From positions 309,375 through 355,684 of the forward strand of contig HG799462.1 of assembly GCA_000531095.1 (NCBI GenBank): a DNA stretch of 46,310 nucleotides. The letters run 5' to 3'. A program made the position numbers and the translations under genes. The notes under the pieces were generated by a model. That model worked only from the letters and a program-made list of their open reading frames with translations, ran no database searches and was not told the DNA's origin. Within the stretch, counting starts at the first letter, position 1. The number at the start of each line of letters is the position of its first letter. Source of the DNA: Gemmata massiliana (GTDB lineage Bacteria > Planctomycetota > Planctomycetia > Gemmatales > Gemmataceae). This document shows, in pieces, positions 32,412-41,127 of the stretch.

Positions 32412-33701
32412 ATGCCGATCTTCGACCAGGGCTACCAACACTGGCAGGGGCAACTCTCGGGGCACGGCTGGCGCTGGCTCGCGGTGGCCCGTCACGGCGT
32501 CCGCGCGCAGCTCCAGAACCGGTTCGTCCGGCTCCTACTTTTCGTCGCGTGGATGCCCGCGCTGGCGCTGGTCACGGCGCTCACGCTCTGGGGACTGCTC
32601 GAACAGCAAGCCGAGTCCGTCATCAGTCTCCTTCAGAGGTTGCTCCCGCCGGAAATGGTGGCGCAACCGCGTGACTTCCGGGGCGCGATGTGGACGGTCG
32701 CATATGCCTACTTCTTCAAGGCCGAACTCCTCTGCTCGCTGTTCTTGGTGCTGATTGTCGGCCCGAACCTCGTGAGCCGCGATCTCAGGTTCAACGCGCT
32801 CCCGCTGTACCTCTCGCGCCCGCTCCGGCGCGTCGATTACTTCCTGGGTAAGCTCGGCGTCATCGGCTTCTTCCTGGCCATGACGGTCGTAATCCCCGCG
32901 GTCGGCGCGTACCTGTTGGGAGTGGCCTTCAGCCTCGACTTGGGCGTCATTCGGGACACGCACCGGTTACTGTGGGCGGGCGTCTTGTACGGACTGGTCA
33001 TCACGGTCGCGTCCGGAACGCTGATGCTGGCGCTGTCGTCGCTGTCGCGGCGCTCGATTTACGTCGGGATCGCCTGGGCCGGGATCATCTTCCTGAGCCA
33101 CATGCTGAGTTCGGCGCTCGTGGGCATTCAAAACGACACTGAGCGGCGCGAGATCGTCCGCGCGGATATTGAAGCGTGGGTCAAAGATCACCCGCCGCCG
33201 ACGGGTATCGAGATGCGCGGGCCGTACCCGATTTCGCGGTCCACTGCGACGCGGCGCGTAGTCACTCCAGATACGCAGAAGCTCCCGGATCTGAGTCCGG
33301 AAGAACGTACCCAGGAACGGTGGATGCGCGACTGGTCGGTCGCCATGAGTGACGCCGGCTCACGGGCCGAAAGCGCCCGCGCCGCACGCAGCTACAGCGA
33401 CTGGCGCCCCACGCTCTCGTTCGCCAACAACCTGGATCGTATGGGCGACTGGCTGCTTGAAACGGACGGCGCATGGGAACTGCTGGGCCGCACGCTCGAG
33501 CGCCCGCGGCAAATCGTCGGCCCACTGGCAAAGGGGCGCAACGTCCCCGTTCCGAGTGGCCCACCCAACGACCGGCGACTGGCCGAGCGCATGGTTTGGC
33601 AGTTCCCCTGGTACTGGTCGGCCGGTGCGCTGACCGGCTTGTGCCTGATGTCCGCGTTCGTACTGTCGCGCCGCGTGAAGTCCCTGGACCGGCTCAAATG
33701 A
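32412..33701 (+). CDS. ABC-2 type permease with a large internal soluble loop
   Basis: A 429-residue membrane protein with about six helices in the first 245 residues (for example FVAWMPALALVTALTLWGLL, LLCSLFLVLIVGPNLV and FFLAMTVVIPAVGAYLLGV). A hydrophilic region (about 245-395) precedes a last helix (WYWSAGALTGLCLMSAFVLS). The segment VSRDLRFNALPLYLSRPLRR is the ABC-2 motif typical of GldF/NosY-type permeases. Its stop overlaps the next ATG (ATGA at 33698), implying coupled translation. The long soluble part is rich in Arg and Glu and resembles nothing I can name. Confidence 0.85.
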   Translation: MPIFDQGYQHWQGQLSGHGWRWLAVARHGVRAQLQNRFVRLLLFVAWMPALALVTALTLWGLLEQQAESVISLLQRLLPPEMVAQPRDFRGAMWTVAYAYFFKAELLCSLFLVLIVGPNLVSRDLRFNALPLYLSRPLRRVDYFLGKLGVIGFFLAMTVVIPAVGAYLLGVAFSLDLGVIRDTHRLLWAGVLYGLVITVASGTLMLALSSLSRRSIYVGIAWAGIIFLSHMLSSALVGIQNDTERREIVRADIEAWVKDHPPPTGIEMRGPYPISRSTATRRVVTPDTQKLPDLSPEERTQERWMRDWSVAMSDAGSRAESARAARSYSDWRPTLSFANNLDRMGDWLLETDGAWELLGRTLERPRQIVGPLAKGRNVPVPSGPPNDRRLAERMVWQFPWYWSAGALTGLCLMSAFVLSRRVKSLDRLK

Positions 33702-34624
33702 CCCCGATCATCGAGTTCGACGGCGTTTCCAAGTGGTACGGGAACGTCATCGGCCTGAACAAACTGACGCTGCACGTCCCGGCGGGCGTTACGGGCCTAC
33801 TCGGTCCCAACGGCGCCGGCAAATCGACGTTGTTGCAACTGGCCACTGGTCAACTGCGACCGAGCCAGGGCACCGTCCGCGTGTTCGGCCAGGACGTCTG
33901 GGACAACCCGGGGCTGAATCATCTCATCGGCCTGTGCCCAGAACAGGACGCCTTCTACGAGTGGATGACCGGGCACGACTTCGTCCGCACCTGTGCCCGC
34001 CTGAGCGGAATGAGCCGCCGGGACGCGACCAAGGCCGCGAACCGCGCGATGGAAATGGTCGGGATGACGGAGCACATGTACCGCGGGGTGCGCGGGTACT
34101 CGAAGGGGATGCGCCAGCGCACAAAGCTGGCCCAAGCGATGGTCCACAACCCGCGCGTGCTGTTCCTCGACGAACCACTCACCGGGACCGATCCCGTTGC
34201 CCGCCGCGACCTGATCGACGTGGTTCGCGGCCTCGGTGCGAGCGGGTGCAGCGTGGTGGTATCGAGCCACGTGTTGCACGAGATTCAATCTCTTACCCCG
34301 CGTATCGTACTCCTGCACCGGGGGCGACTTGTTGCGCAGGGGCACGTCCGCGAGATCCGCGACCTCATCGACAAACACCCGCACCGCATCGTGCTGGTGT
34401 GCGAACAGTACCGTGCGCTCGCGGCCAAGTTAGCCACGTGCGCCGATGTGGACGGGATCAAATTCATCGAGCGCGAATCGAGCCTTGTGGTCGAAACGCG
34501 GCAACCAGACGCCTTCTACGCGCGGTTGCCCGAGTTGGCCGCGACCGGCGAACTGTCACTACGCGAAGTGTACTCGGAAGACGACAACCTCGAAGCCGTG
34601 TTCAAGTACCTGGTGAACCGATGA
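33698..34624 (+). CDS. Second ABC transporter ATP-binding protein
   Basis: A 308-residue ATPase. Walker A is LLGPNGAGKSTLLQLA, the Q-loop IGLCPEQDAFYEWM, the signature YSKGMRQRTKLA, Walker B RVLFLDEPLTGTDP and the switch SSHVLHEIQSL. It overlaps the preceding permease gene and the following one by ATGA at both ends. Its sequence is clearly different from the first ATPase of the operon, so the pair probably arose by older duplication or serves two half-transporters. The C-terminal part ends REVYSEDDNLEAVFKYLVNR, typical of this class. Confidence 0.93.
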   Translation: MTPIIEFDGVSKWYGNVIGLNKLTLHVPAGVTGLLGPNGAGKSTLLQLATGQLRPSQGTVRVFGQDVWDNPGLNHLIGLCPEQDAFYEWMTGHDFVRTCARLSGMSRRDATKAANRAMEMVGMTEHMYRGVRGYSKGMRQRTKLAQAMVHNPRVLFLDEPLTGTDPVARRDLIDVVRGLGASGCSVVVSSHVLHEIQSLTPRIVLLHRGRLVAQGHVREIRDLIDKHPHRIVLVCEQYRALAAKLATCADVDGIKFIERESSLVVETRQPDAFYARLPELAATGELSLREVYSEDDNLEAVFKYLVNR

Positions 34625-35472
34625 CCGTAGCGGAAGTTCGGCCCCCGCGCCGCTCACTGTCAACTGAAGCATCCGCTCTGGTGGCACTGTTCGATTTAAC
34701 GGTGCGCCAGCACACGCACGGCCGGCGACTGCTGGTCCTCATCCTCTTGTATTTGCTGCCGTGTGCGCTGGCGGTCCTGCTCCGCTCGCTCCCGCACCCG
34801 GCGCCGACCGACGCACTGGAATTCGCGCTCGTTCTCACGCTTTTGCCGCACGGGTTGGCTCCACTCACGGCTCTGCTGTACACGGCCGGCGTGGTGTCGG
34901 ACGAGGTCGAAGAACAAACTCTGACGTACCTGCTACTACGGTCGATCCCGCGCTGGGAACTGTTCCTCACGAAGCTGCTCGCGACGATGTGCATGACCGC
35001 GCTACTAGTCGCAATGGCGGTACTGGCCCTCTACACATCGATCTACGCGGGCACGCCCCAATTCTGGAGCGAAGCCCTACCGCGTGCGGGTGGGGTGATC
35101 GCGGTCGCGACACTGGCCCAAGTCGGCTACTGCGTGCTGTTCGGGTTCCTGGGACTGGTCACGCGACGGGCACTGATAGGCGGGATCGCTTACATCGTGG
35201 CAGTCGAGGGCATACTGGCGAACCTCGACTTCGTGGGGCGCTCGCTCACAGTGGTGTACTACGTCCGCACGCTGTCACTCCGGTGGCTGGACTTGCCCAC
35301 GGAGCAGTTGCGCCGGTGCCAGGATGCTTGGGGTATGACGGAGTTAGACAAGCTTCCGTCGTCGAGTACATGTGCGTTGGGGTTGCTCGGCTTCGGGGCC
35401 GCCGTTTCGTTGGTGTCGGCCCTGTGGTTCGCACGCAGCGAGTTCCGAGTGAAGACGCCGGGCAGCGATTGA
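34621..35472 (+). CDS. Second ABC-2 type permease of the operon
   Basis: A 283-residue membrane protein with about six helices (LLVLILLYLLPCALAVLL, LVLTLLPHGLAPLTALLYT, LLATMCMTALLVAMAVLALY and others). The segment DEVEEQTLTYLLLRSIPRWE, joined to LFLTKLLA, is the ABC-2 coupling region. Its ATG overlaps the stop of the ATPase before it. The operon therefore reads ATPase-permease-ATPase-permease. The last gene ends 15 bases from the convergent stop of the VOC fusion gene. Confidence 0.9.
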   Translation: MTVAEVRPPRRSLSTEASALVALFDLTVRQHTHGRRLLVLILLYLLPCALAVLLRSLPHPAPTDALEFALVLTLLPHGLAPLTALLYTAGVVSDEVEEQTLTYLLLRSIPRWELFLTKLLATMCMTALLVAMAVLALYTSIYAGTPQFWSEALPRAGGVIAVATLAQVGYCVLFGFLGLVTRRALIGGIAYIVAVEGILANLDFVGRSLTVVYYVRTLSLRWLDLPTEQLRRCQDAWGMTELDKLPSSSTCALGLLGFGAAVSLVSALWFARSEFRVKTPGSD

Positions 35473-35486
35473 GACGCTGATTCTGC

Positions 35487-36497
35487 TCAGGACAGGAACG
35501 CGAACTGCTCGGCCGCGGGGCCGGAGCGAAGCCAGCCGGCGACCATCGCGGACACGGTGACCTTCTCCGCGCGCCGAAACACCAAACCGCACTCACACGA
35601 CACTTGCTCGAACGGCCCCTTGTACACAACCGCACACGGTCCGGGGGCCGCAGTACCGGCCTTCCAGCCTTGCAACCGAAGTTCGCGGAGTTCGACGCCG
35701 TTCACAGTGAAACAGTGGATGTCGCCGAGCTTCTCGTAGAAGAGGCCGCCGAATCCAGCGCGGAGCAACAGACCGAGGGGTTCCGTTTCCACCGGCACGC
35801 GCTGAACCATTGACGCCAGCCCCGGCAGTTTCGGCGTGCCCGGGAACGGCTTGTCACTCACCAACCCGTGGATCGAGAGCTTGCCGCCCGGCCGAAGCGC
35901 ACGGTGCGCGTCAACGAGGAGCTTGGCCAGGCGCTCGGGTGATACGAGCGCGTTGAATGTGCCTTCGAGTAGAACTTCGTCGAGTGAGTTGTCCTTGTGC
36001 GGGATGCGGTCCGGCACTTGGTCCGTGAGACGGTGCTGCCACACAGCTTGTGCGGGCTGTTCGAGCGGCGCGGGCGGGTCGTCGAACCCGGAGTGGTCGA
36101 TGTCTTCGTGGAGGGTGTAAATCTCCCACAACGTCCGGTCCGGATCGGTCACCCAGAACTTCGTCTGCCGCGAGTAGCAGCACTCCACGCCCTCTTGCCG
36201 CTGCGTCGCGATCCCGGCCTCTTCGAGCCGGCGCTGCACGCCAACGAGAGCCGCCGAATCGGGAAACCGGAGGCCAATGTGGTTGAGCGCCCCGCCGGGC
36301 TGTTGCGGACTCGGGTAGAGCGCGAGCACGAGCGGCGGAACGGCGACGTCGAACTTCGCGTAGTCGTCGAAGTGCTTCGCCGGCGCCGTGCCCAGCAGCG
36401 TGCGATAGAACCGCACCGAGCGCGTCAGGTCCGCGACGTGCAACCCCACGTGGAAGCGCGTTGCGGTGGTTGGTGCGGCATCGATCGTTGCGGACAT
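35487..36497 (-). CDS. ArsI/CadI-like VOC domain fused to a methyltransferase-like domain (copy B)
   Basis: A 336-residue protein. Residues about 14-135 are a vicinal-oxygen-chelate domain of the ArsI/CadI group: RFHVGLHVADL, FDDYAKFDVAVPPLVLAL, NHIGLRF, CCYSRQTKFWVTDP and LWEIYTLHED. The His, His and Glu iron ligands and the adjacent Cys pair that binds arsenical in ArsI are all present. Residues about 160-270 resemble the second half of a class I methyltransferase (NSLDEVLLEGTFNAL and RPGGKLSIHGL) without a visible glycine-rich SAM motif. The tail has VVYKGPFEQVSCECGLVFRR, which recalls ArsM C-termini and adds two Cys. It follows copy A by 88 bases. Arsenic specificity is inference from the family. 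Confidence 0.8.
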   Translation of the reverse strand: MSATIDAAPTTATRFHVGLHVADLTRSVRFYRTLLGTAPAKHFDDYAKFDVAVPPLVLALYPSPQQPGGALNHIGLRFPDSAALVGVQRRLEEAGIATQRQEGVECCYSRQTKFWVTDPDRTLWEIYTLHEDIDHSGFDDPPAPLEQPAQAVWQHRLTDQVPDRIPHKDNSLDEVLLEGTFNALVSPERLAKLLVDAHRALRPGGKLSIHGLVSDKPFPGTPKLPGLASMVQRVPVETEPLGLLLRAGFGGLFYEKLGDIHCFTVNGVELRELRLQGWKAGTAAPGPCAVVYKGPFEQVSCECGLVFRRAEKVTVSAMVAGWLRSGPAAEQFAFLS

Positions 36498-36585
36498 TGG
36501 TTGCTCCGTCTTGGGCGTGCGACCGGTGCGAGCCGGTGCAATTGAGAACGAAGGATAAGAACGGGCCTCAATCTCGTCAACCGAC

Positions 36586-37668
36586 TCAGGTCGGTCGCGT
36601 ACTTGAGCACCCGGCTCCTGTGTTCGGCTCAAAGAACAAGAACTGCTCGGCGATGGGACCGAGTCGGAGTTGCTCCCACACCGCGACCGGCACGCTCACG
36701 CGCTTTCCGCGCTCGAAGACGTGCCCACCGTCGGCGGTCGCGCGGGCGAATGGCCCTTTGTAGAGCACCTGTTTCGTCTCGCTTGCGTTTTTGGGAGACG
36801 CCGGTTTCCACGCGACGAACTTGACCTCTCGTAGCTCGACGCCGTCGGCGACGAACCACGCTTTTTCGGTGAACTTCACCACTTGCGCGCCGACGAATCC
36901 CGCGCGGCGCAGCACGTTGATCGGCTCCGTTTGAGCCGGAACGTAAGCGACCATTGCGGCCAACCCGGGTAGTTTCGGCGGAGCGCCGGGGAAGGGCTTG
37001 TCGCCCATCAGTCCGTGCGTGAGGATCTTCCCACCCGGTTTCAGCACGCGGGCGACTTCTTTCAGCAGGGCCGCGCGTTGAGCGTCGGTCAGTTCGGCGT
37101 TAAAAGTCCCGACGAGCCGAACCTCGTCGAGCGAGTTACCCTTGTGCGGAATGCGTTCGGGCAAACCGTTGGTGACAAAGTGTTCCCACACAGCTTCCGG
37201 TCGGGTCTTCGCACCGCTCTCGGCATCCGCGCGGGCCACTTTGCCCTCGAAGCTCTTGCGAACCATTTCCGGGAGCACGTCTTCTTCAACGCGGTAGATT
37301 TCCCAGAAGTTGCCGAACGGGTCCGTCACCCACAACTTGTTCTGCTTCGCGTAGCCGCACACCGTGCCGTCCTGGGCCTGCGTGCAGACGCCGGCCGCTT
37401 CGAGTCGTTTGCGGTAGTGCTGGATCGTCTCGTCGGACCCGACGCGGAGGCCGATGTGACTGAGGGAGGCACCGGGACCGGGCGGGTGCGGGGCGAGCGA
37501 GAAGATAACGGGCGGGTCTTCGAGTTCAAATTTGGCGTAGTCGGCGTGGTGCTTTGCGGGCTTCAGACCGAAGAGGAGCGTGTAGAACTCCACTGCCCGC
37601 ACGAGGTCGGGCACGTTAAGCGACATGTGAAACTTAACCGGCTCTTCGATCACTGTCAGGGACGACAT
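36586..37668 (-). CDS. ArsI/CadI-like VOC domain fused to a methyltransferase-like domain (copy A)
   Basis: A 360-residue paralogue of the next gene. The VOC domain (about 10-130) has KFHMSLNVPDLVRAVEFY, YAKFELEDPPVIFSLAP, SHIGLRVGSDE, CGYAKQNKLWVTDPFGNFWE and IYRVEED, so the His, His and Glu ligands are kept, but the Cys pair of ArsI is reduced to a single Cys (CG for CC). The methyltransferase-like half has NSLDEVRLVGTFNAEL and LKPGGKILTHGLMGDKPFPG, again without the first SAM motif, and ends VLYKGPFARATADGGHVFER and AEQFLFFEP. Its ATG shares a base with the stop of the MFS gene, so the two are translationally coupled. The pair may have diverged in substrate. Confidence 0.8.
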   Translation of the reverse strand: MSSLTVIEEPVKFHMSLNVPDLVRAVEFYTLLFGLKPAKHHADYAKFELEDPPVIFSLAPHPPGPGASLSHIGLRVGSDETIQHYRKRLEAAGVCTQAQDGTVCGYAKQNKLWVTDPFGNFWEIYRVEEDVLPEMVRKSFEGKVARADAESGAKTRPEAVWEHFVTNGLPERIPHKGNSLDEVRLVGTFNAELTDAQRAALLKEVARVLKPGGKILTHGLMGDKPFPGAPPKLPGLAAMVAYVPAQTEPINVLRRAGFVGAQVVKFTEKAWFVADGVELREVKFVAWKPASPKNASETKQVLYKGPFARATADGGHVFERGKRVSVPVAVWEQLRLGPIAEQFLFFEPNTGAGCSSTRPT

Positions 37669-38954
37669 CACCAAACCTCTTCGGACTCTCGCTCCGGCAC
37701 TGGTATCAGTCGAGCCGGCGGACGAACCACCCACGCGGCTACAGCAAGCACCAGAACGATCCCGGCAAAACTGTAAAAGAACAGTGCGGTTCCGTTGTTC
37801 TGTTCGCGCACGAAGGAAAGCAGAACCGGTCCGCTCGCGGACGCGAACACCGATAATACCTGTACCGTTGCCTGAATGCTACCCAAGTGGGCGCGTCCGT
37901 AGGTGTGACCGTACACGGCAAAGTAGATGACCGTAATGATACCACCCGAAGCGCCGAGCAGTGTAGCGTAAACGGCCGCTCCCACGAGTGTCGTTACCAG
38001 CGGGAAGATCAACAGCGACGCGGCCAAGATCGCGACACCCGCGCCGAGTAACTTCCCTAGCGGTCGGTGGCGCGCGAGCGCACCCGCGATGACATTTGCC
38101 GGTAGCCCGCTGACCATCAGCACCCCGAGCACCAAACCGTTGGCCTGTTTCCCGTCTAAACCATGTTCCTGCAAGAGCAGTTCGTTGTCGAGTGTCAGTG
38201 CGGAAAAGATCAGGTTAAAAACGGTCGCCGCAGAAGTGTACACCCAGAACGAAGGTGTCGCGAGTGCGGCCCATACTGTCATGGACGCGGCCCCTTGCGT
38301 CTCAAGTGCCGGCTCATCGGGAGGCACCCCGCACGCTTCGGGCGAACTCCGCGCGAACAACAAGCCAAGCGGAACGAGTCCCAGTAGAAGCGCCAGCCCC
38401 ACGCCCTCCCACGCCGCGCGCCAACCGACCGACTTCACACTCGCTTCTACGATGAAAATCGGTGCCACGAACCCGACGGCGAGTAACAGCGTGAACGCCC
38501 CCATCGCCGCGCCGGCGCGTCGACGGAACCACTTCCCGACGAGCGCGATCGCCACGACCGAAAGTGCCCCCTGACCCAATCCACGAACCAGTATGAGCGC
38601 GACTGCAAGTTCCACCTCGTTCGCCGCACGACTCATGAGAAGCACGCACGCGCCAAGTGCCGCACCCAAGCCACCAAGAACGAGCCGCGTGCCGAATTTA
38701 TCGATGGCCCGACCAATAGGAATGACGCACACCGCACCTACGACGATGGCCCAGAAATTGATGACGTTGAACCGCAAATCACTGATACCGAGTTCAGCGC
38801 GAAGTGGTTCTTTAATCAGTCCCAAACCGTAAGTACGACCCGGCAGCGTGGCCGACATCGCGACGGCCGCGATCCCCACGTTGACCCACCCGTAGTAGAA
38901 CGGCAATCCGGCGACCCACGATCGCGTAGAGGGGGATGCGACTTCCGAACTCAT
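37668..38954 (-). CDS. MFS transporter coupled to the VOC fusion genes
   Basis: A 428-residue major facilitator with 12 predicted helices. The start WVAGLPFYYGWVNVGIAAVA and the loop GRAIDKFGTRLVLGG (motif A-like) are visible, as are RGLGQGALSVVAIALVGKWF and RRRAGAAMG in the first half. The pattern is nearest to the monocarboxylate/oxalate-formate antiporter branch of MFS, but substrate cannot be read. The stop overlaps the next ATG by one base, and the gene ends the minus-strand run that includes a small fragment gene 13 bases upstream. With the ArsI-like products downstream, export of an organometal or its breakdown product is a reasonable guess. Confidence 0.88.
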   Translation of the reverse strand: MSSEVASPSTRSWVAGLPFYYGWVNVGIAAVAMSATLPGRTYGLGLIKEPLRAELGISDLRFNVINFWAIVVGAVCVIPIGRAIDKFGTRLVLGGLGAALGACVLLMSRAANEVELAVALILVRGLGQGALSVVAIALVGKWFRRRAGAAMGAFTLLLAVGFVAPIFIVEASVKSVGWRAAWEGVGLALLLGLVPLGLLFARSSPEACGVPPDEPALETQGAASMTVWAALATPSFWVYTSAATVFNLIFSALTLDNELLLQEHGLDGKQANGLVLGVLMVSGLPANVIAGALARHRPLGKLLGAGVAILAASLLIFPLVTTLVGAAVYATLLGASGGIITVIYFAVYGHTYGRAHLGSIQATVQVLSVFASASGPVLLSFVREQNNGTALFFYSFAGIVLVLAVAAWVVRPPARLIPVPERESEEVW

Positions 38955-38967
38955 GCGACTCCACGGG

Positions 38968-39240
38968 TCAAGGCAGCGTGATGACGGGCACTTCCTGGTC
39001 CGACTGTTTGCTCACCGTGAACTTGTGCGGTGACCTCTCCGGTTTGGCCAGTTTACCCGCGAGTTGATCCCCGCCCTCTGGCTCGAACGGTGTTTTCTTC
39101 GGCACGGGCCAGGTGATCGTGATGATGTAATCGCCCGCAGGTGCCCCGTCACCCTCGGCGTAAGTGGTGAGCGCATAGTTCCCCTGCTCGTCCGTTCGCG
39201 CGATGACTCTGTGGCTACGCAATGAGAGAAGGGCATGCAT
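38968..39240 (-). CDS. Carboxypeptidase-regulatory-like domain fragment, probably 5'-truncated
   Basis: Ninety residues. ARTDEQGNYALTTYAEGDGA and PAGDYIITITWPVPKK match the second half of the beta-sandwich found in many planctomycete lipoproteins ('TDANGNFSLTTF..GDGAP.G.Y.VTI'). The first half, with a lipobox signal peptide and 'V.G.V...G.P..GA.V' strand, is absent, and upstream sequence to 39478 shows no continuation in any frame that I can recognise. It may be a remnant or be broken by a sequencing error. It ends 13 bases before the MFS start. Confidence 0.5.
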   Translation of the reverse strand: MHALLSLRSHRVIARTDEQGNYALTTYAEGDGAPAGDYIITITWPVPKKTPFEPEGGDQLAGKLAKPERSPHKFTVSKQSDQEVPVITLP

Positions 39241-39478
39241 CGTGACTATGTGACGCTACAGGCGCGTCAAGTATTCGAGGGCACCGCTCGACCAATCGCG
39301 AGTGCGCGTAAAAACTCACTCCGCCGAAGTGACGAACTCAACCACCGCCAACGCGCTGCGGCGACCTATTGGGAGTAGCTCGGACGGCCAAAATTAGGGA
39401 GGATTTGTGGAAAGGGATCGGGAGTAAGACGTCTTTACAACTGTACCCCAAATCTCAGTTCTTTTTGGTGCCGCCGAG

Positions 39479-41029
39479 ATGAACGCGATCCTTCTTCCCG
39501 CGCTACTGCTTGCTTGCGCCGCAGACGACACTCCACCCGCACCAAAACTGCCGCTGGGCAAAGACACGACCTACGTCACCGGCCCCCTCGACAAGCACGG
39601 GTACATCGATTACGAGGCCGCTCTCAATGCCGAATTGAGTAAGGGAGTTACACCGGAAAAGAACGCCAACGCGCTGCTCGCCCTCGCCTTTGGTCCAGCA
39701 CCCGAAGGTGGTGACGGTATTCCACTCGATTACTACCGGTGGCTCGATGTGCCCGTTCCACCGAAACAGGGCGATTACTTCGTCAACATCTACGCCTACG
39801 TCCACAACAAGCTCGGTATCTCTGGTGACCGACTGGAAGCGGTTTTTGATGCCCAAAGTCGCTTCTCGCAGCGCCCGTGGGCGTCGAAAGACTGCCCCCC
39901 GCTCGCCGAGTGGCTGGAAGCCAACCAAAAACCTCTGGCCCTCGCTATCGAAGGCCTGAAGCGACCGGAATACTTCAACCCGCTCGTGTCTCGCCGGAAA
40001 GAAGGCGATCCGAGTAACCTGATCGGCGCGCTACTCCATACCGTCCAGAAGTATCGCGAATTAGCGTCCGCACTCACGGCCCGCGCCATGCTCCGGTTGC
40101 AAGAAAAAAAGTTCGACGAGGCGTGGCAAGACCTGCTCGCGTGCCACCGCTTGGGCCGGTTCGTTACGCGCGGCGGCACGCTGATCGAATCACTCGTCGG
40201 TATCGCCATCGGTCAAATTGCCAGTAACGCAACGGTGACCTATCTGGAGCACGCCGACCTCACGTCCAAACAAGCTATGCAATGCCAAAAAGACCTACGC
40301 GACCTCCCGCGCGGCACGGCGTTGACCGACAAAATTGGCGTTAGCGAGCGCATGATGGGACTCGATGCGCTCCAGTTGATTCGTCGCGGGGGTGCGGGTG
40401 GGCTGGCAGGACTCGTGGGGAACGAGGCACCTCCTATCGCGGACGAAAAGAAGGCACTCGAAATGATGGACTGGACCGCGGTTATGCAAACGATGAACAA
40501 GTGGTACGATCGCCTCGGCGCGGCAACGAAAATCAAAGACCGCGCCACGCGCGACAAGGAATTCAAGAAAATCGCAGAGGAATATCAGGTAACCAAGAAG
40601 GATCTGGCAGACCCAGAGAAGATGAAGAAACTCCTGAACGATAAGGACGGCGGGAAAGTGGTCGGTAAGGCACTGGGAGACGTCCTGATGGGTTTACTAT
40701 CCCCGGCCCTTGAGAAGGTGCAATCGGCACACGACCGTTCGCGTCAGGTAGATACCAACCTCCAGATCGCGTTCGCACTGGCGGCCTACAACAAGGACAA
40801 CGGTCGCTACCCAGCCAAGCTTGCCGATCTCGCACCCAAGTACCTCGCCAACGTGCCCGATGACGTCTTCATAGACAAGCCACTGACTTACAAACCAAGC
40901 GAGAAGGGCTACTTGTTCTATAGCGTCGGCGTCAACGGTAAGGACGATGGCGGCAGCGGTTACAGCGACGACCCGCCCGGTGACGACCTCCGGGTCAAGA
41001 TGCCGCAGCCCGAGTTGAAGAAGAAATAG
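39479..41029 (+). CDS. Secreted planctomycete protein with a GspG-like C-terminal motif
   Basis: A 516-residue protein starting MNAILLPALLLACAAD, a short signal peptide with a possible lipoprotein Cys. The body is helical and hydrophilic (IYAYVHNKLGISGDRLEAVF; LTARAMLRLQEKKFDEAWQD). The C-terminus has LQIAFALAAYNKDNGRYPAK followed by LADLAPKYLANVPDDVFIDK and GYLFYSVGVNGKDDGG. This last motif also ends many planctomycete secreted proteins and resembles the pseudopilin/GspG family tail. I do not know its function. It is separate from neighbours and followed by a strong bidirectional terminator. The gap 39241-39478 before it shows no other feature. Confidence 0.75.
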   Translation: MNAILLPALLLACAADDTPPAPKLPLGKDTTYVTGPLDKHGYIDYEAALNAELSKGVTPEKNANALLALAFGPAPEGGDGIPLDYYRWLDVPVPPKQGDYFVNIYAYVHNKLGISGDRLEAVFDAQSRFSQRPWASKDCPPLAEWLEANQKPLALAIEGLKRPEYFNPLVSRRKEGDPSNLIGALLHTVQKYRELASALTARAMLRLQEKKFDEAWQDLLACHRLGRFVTRGGTLIESLVGIAIGQIASNATVTYLEHADLTSKQAMQCQKDLRDLPRGTALTDKIGVSERMMGLDALQLIRRGGAGGLAGLVGNEAPPIADEKKALEMMDWTAVMQTMNKWYDRLGAATKIKDRATRDKEFKKIAEEYQVTKKDLADPEKMKKLLNDKDGGKVVGKALGDVLMGLLSPALEKVQSAHDRSRQVDTNLQIAFALAAYNKDNGRYPAKLADLAPKYLANVPDDVFIDKPLTYKPSEKGYLFYSVGVNGKDDGGSGYSDDPPGDDLRVKMPQPELKKK

Positions 41030-41061
41030 GCGATTACCGCAACTGATCGCCGAGAAACACA

Positions 41062-41108
41062 AATGAATCGGGCCGTTGAGTGCGTTTCACTCGACGGCCC
41101 GATTCATT
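41062..41108. terminator. Bidirectional terminator between convergent genes
   Basis: A 21-base left arm (41062-41082) starting AATGAATCGGGCCG pairs with the right arm (41088-41108) ending CGGCCCGATTCATT, with one G-T mismatch and a CGTTT loop. A's flank the left end and T's the right. It lies between the stop at 41029 and the convergent stop at 41128. Confidence 0.85.
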
Positions 41109-41127
41109 GCGTATCATCAACGGACGA

